A DNA stretch of 12,333 nt from Bacillaceae bacterium UBA7792 (GTDB taxonomy: Bacteria > Bacillota > Bacilli > Bacillales > Cytobacillaceae). Where the stretch lies: contig DLCS01000174.1 of the NCBI GenBank assembly GCA_002480735.1, forward strand, positions 1-12,333. Direction: 5' to 3'. The position numbers were made by a program, and so were the translations under genes. A model generated the notes under the pieces. It was given only the letters and a program-made list of their open reading frames with translations. It did not search any database and had not been told where the DNA came from. This document shows positions 1-5,570 of the stretch, one piece after another; positions within the stretch are counted from its first letter, which is position 1, and every line of letters begins with the position of its first letter.

Positions 1-1720
1 ACTCATTGCTATCGATGAAGCCCATTGTATCTCCCAGTGGGGTCATGATTTCCGTCCGAGCTATCTACAAATTCAAAAAATGGTCGATAAGCTTTCGAGA
101 ACGCCAATCGTCATGGCTTTAACCGCCACTGCCACACCAAAGGTGCGCGAGGATATTTGCCGTTCCTTGCATATTCCCGAAGAGAATAAGGTGATCACAG
201 GCTTTGAAAGGGAGAATCTATCCTTTCAGGTTATCAAGGGTCAGGATCGGGATACTTTTTTACGAAGCTTTGTGAAAAAGAATGAGCAGGAAGGCGGCAT
301 TGTCTACGCAGCAACCCGAAAGACGGTTGACCAGCTCTTTGAAAAGCTACAAAAAGAAGGCGTTTCCGTTGGCCGCTACCATGCAGGAATGAGCGATAAC
401 GATCGCAAGCATGAGCAGGAAAAATTCCTTCGAGATGAAACGACGGTAATGGTGGCCACATCAGCCTTCGGAATGGGGATCGATAAATCAAATATCCGCT
501 ATTGTATCCATTATCAGCTTCCTAAGAATATGGAGAGCTATTATCAAGAGGCAGGCCGTGCGGGCCGCGATGGGTTGCCAAGTGAATGCATTCTGCTATA
601 TTCTTCACAGGATGTGCAGGTGCAACGTTATCTAATTGACCAGTCTGCCGATCGTTCAAGGATTTCACAGGAACTGGACAAGCTGCAATCAATGGTGGAT
701 TACTGCCATACAGAAAGCTGTTTGCAAAGCTTTATCCTTGAATACTTTGGAGAAACTGACCATACTTCCTGCGGCCGTTGCGGGAATTGTACGGATGCTC
801 GTTCCAGTGTGGATGTTACGAAAGAGGCACAAATGGTTTTATCCTGCATTATCCGCATGGGGCAGCGTTTTGGAAAAACCGCAGTCGCAAAGGTTTTGAC
901 CGGCTCCAAGGATCGAAAAATCATCGAATTTGGCTTTGATCAGCTGCCTACCTACGCCATTCTCAAAGAAAAGAGTGCAAAGGAGGTCAGTGAGTTCATC
1001 GAATTCCTCATTTCCCAGGATTTAATTGGGGTTGAGCAAGGAGCCTATCCGACGATTTTTGTTGCTCCTTCAGGAAAAGAGGTTCTGCTTGGAAAAAAGC
1101 TCGTCTTTCGAAAGGAAATCATTGAGGTCAAAGAGGTTTCGAATCGTGACCCGCTCTTTGAAGAGCTTCGAGCGGTACGAAAGACCATCGCAGAACAAGA
1201 GCAGGTACCACCTTTTGTGATTTTTTCTGATGCGACCTTAAAGGATATGTGTATCAAGCTTCCAATAACGAGCGAGGAATTTCTGAACGTGAATGGAGTA
1301 GGGGAGCTGAAGCTCGAGAAATACGGAGCTGTTTTTCTTAGTGTGATTGAGAACTTTTGCAAGGCCAACCCGGAACGATTAAGCGGCAAACCAGTAATGA
1401 AGACTTCAACTCAAAAATCAAAAAAACTCGAGAAAAATTCTCATCTGATCACGTTCGAGCTTTTTAAAGAAGGCTTGACGGTTCCTGAAATAGCCAAAAA
1501 AAGAGAGATGGCCATAAGCACCATTGAAAATCATATTATGCAATGTATGGCACAAGGGCTCGACATTGACATAGAAGAAATTATTCCGAGTTCATATATG
1601 CCCATGATCCAGAAAGCGGTCGAAGAGGTGGGCCGGGAAAAGCTCAAGCCGATTAAGGAGCAGCTCCCGAATGAAATTACGTATCTTATGATAAAAGCAT
1701 ACTTACGCTCAACGTCCTAG
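1..1720 (+). CDS. recQ: RecQ-family ATP-dependent DNA helicase, 5' end missing
   Basis: Superfamily 2 3'-5' DNA helicase acting in recombination and replication-fork repair. The reading frame is already open at base 2, before the first ATG at base 80, and encodes the DEAH box (codons 5-8) and the aromatic-rich loop HCISQWGHDFRPSY. Further motifs follow: TATAT (motif III), ATSAFGMGIDKSNIRY (motif V) and YYQEAGRAGRDG (motif VI). Four zinc-binding cysteines at codons 240, 257, 260 and 263 have the same 17-3-3 spacing as in E. coli RecQ. A winged-helix RQC region, an HRDC domain (about codons 383-455) and a C-terminal helix-turn-helix extension (about 478-570, with GLTVPEIAKKREMAISTIE) complete it. 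Compared with E. coli RecQ, about 140 residues with the Walker A motif lie off the left edge, so the full protein would be near 710 residues. The gene converges with the HAD gene downstream. Confidence 0.97.
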   Translation, partial: LIAIDEAHCISQWGHDFRPSYLQIQKMVDKLSRTPIVMALTATATPKVREDICRSLHIPEENKVITGFERENLSFQVIKGQDRDTFLRSFVKKNEQEGGIVYAATRKTVDQLFEKLQKEGVSVGRYHAGMSDNDRKHEQEKFLRDETTVMVATSAFGMGIDKSNIRYCIHYQLPKNMESYYQEAGRAGRDGLPSECILLYSSQDVQVQRYLIDQSADRSRISQELDKLQSMVDYCHTESCLQSFILEYFGETDHTSCGRCGNCTDARSSVDVTKEAQMVLSCIIRMGQRFGKTAVAKVLTGSKDRKIIEFGFDQLPTYAILKEKSAKEVSEFIEFLISQDLIGVEQGAYPTIFVAPSGKEVLLGKKLVFRKEIIEVKEVSNRDPLFEELRAVRKTIAEQEQVPPFVIFSDATLKDMCIKLPITSEEFLNVNGVGELKLEKYGAVFLSVIENFCKANPERLSGKPVMKTSTQKSKKLEKNSHLITFELFKEGLTVPEIAKKREMAISTIENHIMQCMAQGLDIDIEEIIPSSYMPMIQKAVEEVGREKLKPIKEQLPNEITYLMIKAYLRSTS

Positions 1721-1751
1721 GATGTTGGGCATTTGTTTAATCCAAACAGGA

Positions 1752-1780
1752 TCCCCCTATTAAAAGGGGGTTCCTACTTT
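1752..1780. terminator. Small hairpin between convergent genes, possible terminator
   Basis: CCCCCT (1753-1758) pairs with AGGGGG (1765-1770) around a 6-base A/T loop. On the plus strand it is followed by TTCCTACTTT, a poor U-tract that could end recQ transcription. The stop codon of the minus-strand HAD gene (1760-1762) lies inside the loop. On the minus strand no clear T-run follows the hairpin, so termination in that direction is less convincing. Confidence 0.45.
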
Positions 1781-2599
1781 ACGCAGCAAAGGCATCGCTT
1801 CTCCCATTCTTCGGACAACGAGGTCGGCAGTTAAGCCCAAATCGTACGGATCGATAAATATGGTTGCACAGCCAAGCCCTTGAACAGGGTGGATTTCATT
1901 AATCCAGTTGTCACCGACACTCAAAATTTCATGATACTCCACGCCAAATTGCTCCTTAAAGGTTGCGAATCGTTCCTCGGTCCTATTGGGCTTTTGACCA
2001 TTAAATATTTTCAGGTCAAACATTTGATCTAAACCAAGCTTGGACAAAATAGCCTCACTGTCTGGTTCAGGGCTGTTCGTTAAGAGAGCGAGCTTTACTC
2101 GTCCATGAATGTCCTCGAGAGTCTCCTTAAATCCATTAATCGGTTCCATCTCAAACTCAGGTCCCATCATGAATTCCCGTGTCTCGAGAAAGGCATCATA
2201 GCTGCTCCTGCTATCAAGTCCGTAGTGAGCAGCAACCGAAATGGATGTCCACCAAGGATCGCCAACACTTAACATGGTCGTGAAATTCAGTTCAATCGGT
2301 ACAGGATAGAGCTCGTGAATTTCCTCCTCGGATAATCTGTTTCCGTTCCAATCATAGGCTTCTTTCACTCGGTTATCGAACTGGACGAGTATTAAATCCT
2401 TTACAACATCAAATACTCGTCCGATTTTCAATGGGTGCTTGCCATGCTTGATTGCGATGTAATCCTGGTCGAAAAGTGGTTGCTTCTCCTTAGGGAGCCG
2501 CTCCCTCAACCGTGCTGCCTGATAATCAAAATGGTGCATATCTTCATATAATGTTCCGTCCAAATCAAATACAATCACTTTAATGTTTGAGAAATCCAT
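1760..2599 (-). CDS. HAD-superfamily hydrolase (probable phosphatase)
   Basis: A 279-residue cytosolic protein of the haloacid dehalogenase superfamily, probably a phosphatase for a small phosphorylated metabolite. Motif I is VFDLDGTLYED, with nucleophile Asp12 and acid/base Asp14. Motif II is LLTNSPEP (Thr174), motif III has Lys203 in NGQKPN, and motif IV is SVGDNWINE (Asp230). The large insert between motifs I and II (about residues 17-165) is a C1-type cap that should set substrate choice. The second acid of motif IV appears to be Glu235, where Asp is more usual. The start is supported by an excellent ribosome binding site reading GAGGTGAGGAG just upstream on the minus strand (2601-2612). 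It is transcribed divergently from the exporter operon and convergently with recQ. No substrate can be assigned from sequence or context. Confidence 0.9.
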   Translation of the reverse strand: MDFSNIKVIVFDLDGTLYEDMHHFDYQAARLRERLPKEKQPLFDQDYIAIKHGKHPLKIGRVFDVVKDLILVQFDNRVKEAYDWNGNRLSEEEIHELYPVPIELNFTTMLSVGDPWWTSISVAAHYGLDSRSSYDAFLETREFMMGPEFEMEPINGFKETLEDIHGRVKLALLTNSPEPDSEAILSKLGLDQMFDLKIFNGQKPNRTEERFATFKEQFGVEYHEILSVGDNWINEIHPVQGLGCATIFIDPYDLGLTADLVVRRMGEAMPLLRKVGTPF

Positions 2600-2664
2600 C
2601 TCTCCTCACCTCTTTCCTAGTCTACCGAATTTCACCCTCGAGCTACAAATTTTAGGATTAGAAA

Positions 2665-2693
2665 TTGTATTAACCCTCCAATGATATTATGAT
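2665..2693 (+). promoter_or_regulatory. Candidate sigma-A promoter for the exporter operon
   Basis: TTGTAT (2665-2670), 17 bases, then TATGAT (2688-2693). The -10 box matches five of six consensus bases and the -35 only three of six. The -10 lies 34 bases before the ATG at 2728, a normal distance. This is in the 128-base divergent spacer shared with the HAD gene, for which I found no convincing minus-strand promoter. Confidence 0.42.
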
Positions 2694-2714
2694 AGTACAT
2701 ATTTGAGTAAATTT

Positions 2715-2722
2715 GAGGGGAG
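2715..2722 (+). promoter_or_regulatory. Ribosome binding site fixing the start of the YjjP-type gene
   Basis: GAGGGGAG followed by five A residues and ATG at 2728. An in-frame TTG at 2713 would give a longer product, but this Shine-Dalgarno sequence would then lie inside the coding region, so ATG 2728 is preferred. Confidence 0.8.
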
Positions 2723-2727
2723 AAAAA

Positions 2728-3489
2728 ATGACTATTCAGCAGAAAAATACATATGACATCATGGAAGTTTGCGTGCTTGCTGGAAAGATCATGCTCCAAA
2801 GTGGGGCAGAAACCTATCGGGTGGAGGATACGATGATGCGAATCGCCTCTGCATATGGTGCGAAGGAATCGCATAGCTATGTGACTCCGACAGGAATTAT
2901 TTTTTCAATCGAAAGTGATCAGCCAACAAAAACAAAGCTTTTCCGTATTACAGAGCGAACGACAGACTTGCAGAAGGTCACATATGTCAATAGTATTTCT
3001 AGAAGAATCACTAAAGGCGAACTCACACTTGATGACGCCTATTACGCCTTAAAAAAAATTGAGGAATCGAAGGCGGGTTATCCAACCGTGATCCAGGTAC
3101 TTGCCGCAGCAGCTGCCAGCGGCTGCTTCCTAATCATGTTCAAGGGAACATGGTTTGATTTCCCGGCAGCTCTTGTCGCAGGGGGGACAGGATTGTTGAG
3201 CTTTATTTATGCTCAACGTCTCGTTCCGATTAAATTTTTCTCAGAGTTTGTCGCTTCCTTAATCATCGCAATGATCGCCGTCCTAGCAGTCGAGTTTGGC
3301 TGGGGGGTTCAGGTAGATAAAATAATCATCGGTTCCGTGATGCCGTTAGTTCCGGGTCTTGTACTAACTAATGCTATTAGAGACTTGATGGCAGGGCATT
3401 TAGTTTCCGGTCTTTCCAAGGGGGCAGAAGCGTTGTTAACGGCTTTTGCCATTGGTTCTGGGGTCGCCATTGTCTTAACTTTTATGTAG
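2728..3489 (+). CDS. Threonine/serine exporter family protein, large subunit (YjjP/ThrE N-terminal type)
   Basis: A 253-residue inner-membrane protein of the ThrE/YjjP family (formerly DUF1212). The first 115 residues are hydrophilic and carry family-type sequence such as LQSGAETYRVEDTM and YVTPTGI. About five membrane segments follow (near residues 116-133, 140-157, 168-190, 194-212 and 227-251). The conserved stretch MPLVPGLVLTNAIRDL sits in the fourth. In Corynebacterium ThrE is a single chain exporting threonine and serine. In E. coli the split YjjP-YjjB pair has been linked to succinate export, so the substrate here is open. The next gene, encoding the YjjB-like half, starts 15 bases after this stop codon, with its ribosome binding site overlapping the TAG. 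The two very likely act as one transporter. Confidence 0.9.
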   Translation: MTIQQKNTYDIMEVCVLAGKIMLQSGAETYRVEDTMMRIASAYGAKESHSYVTPTGIIFSIESDQPTKTKLFRITERTTDLQKVTYVNSISRRITKGELTLDDAYYALKKIEESKAGYPTVIQVLAAAAASGCFLIMFKGTWFDFPAALVAGGTGLLSFIYAQRLVPIKFFSEFVASLIIAMIAVLAVEFGWGVQVDKIIIGSVMPLVPGLVLTNAIRDLMAGHLVSGLSKGAEALLTAFAIGSGVAIVLTFM

Positions 3490-3504
3490 GGGAGAAATTC
3501 CATA

Positions 3505-3960
3505 ATGATTGAACAACTGATTACAAGCTTTATTGCAACGGCAGCATTCGTCATTATTTTTAACGCGCAAAAAAGCTCTTTAATAAAATGTGGGATTGTC
3601 GGGATGTCCGGCTGGTTTATCTATGTGATGATGACGACATTTGGCTATGATGTGGTCCCAGCATCCCTTATTGCTTCGTTTGTGGTCGGCATCATTTGTC
3701 ATATTTTTGCAAGAGTATACAAAACACCGATTATTATCTTTAATGTTGCTGGCATCATCCCACTTGTCCCTGGAGGCTTGGCCTATGATGCAATGAGGAA
3801 CTTTGTCGAAAATGACTATAGCTTCGCGCTCAGCCTAGCGGCAAAAGCAGGCTTAATTTCAGGAGCGATTGCACTTGGTCTCGTCTTCTCAGAGGTCATT
3901 AACCAACTAGTGCGAAAGGCAAAGCAGCCGCCGAAAATCTATTCCAAATCAAGACTATAA
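3505..3960 (+). CDS. Threonine/serine exporter family protein, small subunit (YjjB/ThrE C-terminal type)
   Basis: A 151-residue, almost wholly hydrophobic protein with about four membrane segments, matching the YjjB half of split ThrE exporters. Its motif AGIIPLVPGGLAYDAMRNF mirrors the PLVPG...NAIRDL motif of the preceding gene, as expected if both halves share a repeated transport fold. The C-terminus is basic (KQPPKIYSKSRL) and probably cytosolic. The start ATG at 3505 is preceded by AGGGGAG (3488-3494) with 10 bases of spacing. It forms a two-gene operon with the YjjP-type gene and is followed at once by a strong terminator. Confidence 0.9.
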   Translation: MIEQLITSFIATAAFVIIFNAQKSSLIKCGIVGMSGWFIYVMMTTFGYDVVPASLIASFVVGIICHIFARVYKTPIIIFNVAGIIPLVPGGLAYDAMRNFVENDYSFALSLAAKAGLISGAIALGLVFSEVINQLVRKAKQPPKIYSKSRL

Positions 3961-3995
3961 GGACTTACTCTTTCAAAGGGTGGGTCCTTCTTTAT
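3959..3995 (+). terminator. Rho-independent terminator of the exporter operon
   Basis: AAGGACTTACTCTT (3959-3972) pairs with AGGGTGGGTCCTT and its flanking base (to 3989) across a three-base loop. This gives a 14-bp stem including a few G-T pairs, followed by CTTTAT. The first two stem bases are the last two of the stop codon TAA, so the hairpin begins inside the gene end. It separates this operon from the binding-protein operon. Confidence 0.85.
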
Positions 3996-4037
3996 GTTGG
4001 CTGCCTGCGAGCGGTAAAACGAAGGAATTGCCATCCG

Positions 4038-4070
4038 ATTATTTACGGTCTCCCAATTTTCGTAATTATT
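4038..4070 (+). repeat. Imperfect dyad upstream of the binding-protein gene, possible operator
   Basis: ATTATTTACG (4038-4047) and CGTAATTATT (4061-4070) are inverted copies matching at 8 of 10 positions, separated by 13 bases. It lies 45-77 bases upstream of the TATAAT box at 4115, so it could bind an activator, but A/T-rich dyads also arise by chance. No regulator gene is adjacent. Confidence 0.25.
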
Positions 4071-4114
4071 GTGACATTTTTACTAGATAGGAGGATTGTT
4101 GAAATAACAAGGAT

Positions 4115-4120
4115 TATAAT
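4115..4120 (+). promoter_or_regulatory. Candidate -10 box for the binding-protein/c-di-GMP operon
   Basis: A perfect TATAAT lies 37 bases before the ATG at 4158. No -35 box with 16-18 base spacing and no TG extended -10 is visible; the nearest TTG triplets give spacers that are too short. If this is the promoter, it may depend on an activator. Confidence 0.32.
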
Positions 4121-4137
4121 ATGGTTAAGTATTTATT

Positions 4138-4155
4138 CTATCAAATGGGTGATAG
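4138..4155 (+). promoter_or_regulatory. Perfect dyad enclosing the ribosome binding site of the binding-protein gene
   Basis: CTATCA (4138-4143) and TGATAG (4150-4155) are exact inverted copies around AATGGG. The weak Shine-Dalgarno GGGTGAT overlaps the loop and the right arm, two bases before ATG 4158. In RNA this could form a small hairpin over the ribosome binding site; in DNA it could be an operator just downstream of the putative transcription start. Confidence 0.35.
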
Positions 4156-4157
4156 CA

Positions 4158-5570
4158 ATGATAAAGCACGTATATGCTGTGGTTCTATTATTATTTATTT
4201 TTGTCACAGGCTGCGAAAAGGATGAACCAGTTAAAAAGGTGGAGAAGGAGTCACAAAATCTCACGACGTTAAAGGTCATTGCTGATTCTGAAGAAGCGCT
4301 GGCTGCCTTCAGAATGGAGGAGGACAATATTCAGAAAAAGTTTGGCATTCAACTAGAATACTATTTTCCGAACCGGATGAATGATAATGTCGAGGATTTC
4401 CTTTTTGCGAGCAAGGAGACATACGATCTGTATATTCTTTTTCCAGGAAAAATCCCTCAATATGTAGAAAGGGATATGCTTCTCCCGTTAGATCCATATA
4501 TTCAAAGTGATCCATCCTATGAAGAGATTATTCCGATTTATCGAAACATGTATATGCATTACAATGACCATGATTACGGCGTTGTCTATGATGGAGATGC
4601 CCATTTCTTATTCTATCGAACAGATATATTTGAAAAATACAGCAAGGAATATGAAGAGCAATTCGGAACTCCTTTACTTCCACCTAAAACGTGGGAAGAG
4701 TACGACAAAATTGCAAAATTCCTGACGAGGGATGAGGATGGAGATGGAAAGATAGATATTTATGGAACAGCCACATTTACCGGAGATGCTAAAAGGTATA
4801 TTTGGTTTGCGGAAAGATATCTGTCCATGGGTGGCAAGTATTTTGATGAAAATATGAATCCTCAGATTCAATCCAAGCTAGGCGTGGAATCCCTTCAAAG
4901 CTGGATTGATCTGCGGAATAGCGGAGCTACCCCACCTAATGCCATGTATGATTGGATTGATTTAAATAATGTGTTCCTGCAGGGGAAAGTAGCTATGGTC
5001 GTTCAGTGGGGTGATACATCACGGTTTTCCTTTGATGAAGGAAAATGGGATTCCCAGATTGCTAACAAGGTAGATTGGACGGTCGTACCTGGGGACGATC
5101 CGAATGCGCCTAGAGGGGGTGTTTGGATCGGAAGAGTATTAGGTATTTCAAGCGAGACGGCAAAACAGGAAGAGGCTTGGAAGGTCATTCAATATTTGAC
5201 CTCAAAGGACGTTAGCTCGAAATTGGTCACCTCCTTACAAACCATCAATGATCCCTATCGAGAAAGCCACCTGTCCTTAAAAGGGAAGGGGGCATTTCCA
5301 AACGAAGAGGTTCAGGAAAAATTTCTATCGGTTCTAGAAGAGAGTCTAGCTCATACGAATGCAGATTTAATGCTTCCAGGCGGTTGGGAGTATATGCAAG
5401 CCTTGGATGAAAAGATTGGCCTCGCTCTGATTGGTCAATTGACCGCCCAAGAAGCACTCGATCAAACAGCAATAGAATGGAATCGAATCACGGAAAGCTA
5501 TGGACGGGAACAACAAAAAATCTATTATCAAAAATGGCTAGCCAAGCTTGAGGAGGTTAGCAACCGATGA
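4158..5570 (+). CDS. Lipoprotein extracellular solute-binding protein, family 1 (carbohydrate type)
   Basis: A 470-residue membrane-anchored solute receptor. The chosen ATG gives a clean lipoprotein signal: MIKH, a hydrophobic run, then lipobox VTGC with lipidated Cys19. The frame stays open upstream to ATG 4071, but that start would put about 29 extra residues before the signal. The mature part has the family-1 fold signature, with YDGDAHFLFYRTDIFEKY followed by PPKTWEEYDKIAKFL and a later GGVWIGRVLGIS region. A loop DEDGDGKIDIYG (from residue 192) has the DxDxDGxxD pattern of calcium-binding sites. Family members usually feed an ABC transporter, but no permease or ATPase gene is here. Instead the stop codon overlaps the start of a GGDEF-EAL receptor (ATGA), suggesting it serves as that receptor's ligand sensor. 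The ligand is probably a sugar or oligosaccharide by family, but unproven. Confidence 0.93.
   Translation: MIKHVYAVVLLLFIFVTGCEKDEPVKKVEKESQNLTTLKVIADSEEALAAFRMEEDNIQKKFGIQLEYYFPNRMNDNVEDFLFASKETYDLYILFPGKIPQYVERDMLLPLDPYIQSDPSYEEIIPIYRNMYMHYNDHDYGVVYDGDAHFLFYRTDIFEKYSKEYEEQFGTPLLPPKTWEEYDKIAKFLTRDEDGDGKIDIYGTATFTGDAKRYIWFAERYLSMGGKYFDENMNPQIQSKLGVESLQSWIDLRNSGATPPNAMYDWIDLNNVFLQGKVAMVVQWGDTSRFSFDEGKWDSQIANKVDWTVVPGDDPNAPRGGVWIGRVLGISSETAKQEEAWKVIQYLTSKDVSSKLVTSLQTINDPYRESHLSLKGKGAFPNEEVQEKFLSVLEESLAHTNADLMLPGGWEYMQALDEKIGLALIGQLTAQEALDQTAIEWNRITESYGREQQKIYYQKWLAKLEEVSNR
5551..5556 (+). promoter_or_regulatory. Strong ribosome binding site of the GGDEF-EAL gene
   Basis: A consensus AGGAGG lies within the last codons of the binding-protein gene, 10 bases before ATG 5567. 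It is stronger than the site of the upstream gene, so with the ATGA overlap the receptor may be made in comparable or greater amounts than the lipoprotein. Confidence 0.8.

Noticed and set aside
4006..4019. Possible catabolite-response element TGCGAGCGGTAAAA before the binding-protein gene
   Set aside because: It has two mismatches at defined positions of the cre consensus (TGWNANCGNTNWCA) and lies about 95 bases upstream of the only -10 candidate; chance is the better explanation.
4089..4107. Strong AGGAGG followed by TTG TTG AAA TAA, a possible leader peptide or alternative start of the lipoprotein
   Set aside because: The first TTG is one base from the AGGAGG, the frame ends after three codons, and no ATG, GTG or TTG in the lipoprotein frame sits at a usable distance. 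It remains an orphan Shine-Dalgarno-like sequence.
4071..4157. N-terminal extension of the lipoprotein from the upstream ATG at 4071
   Set aside because: It would add about 29 residues before the signal peptide, has no ribosome binding site, and would place the TATAAT box and the dyad inside coding sequence. ATG 4158 gives a standard lipoprotein signal.
3961..4157. Possible riboswitch (for example c-di-GMP) in the leader of the GGDEF-EAL operon
   Set aside because: Apart from the terminator and two short dyads I see no multi-helix conserved core, and the leader after the -10 candidate is only about 30 bases long.
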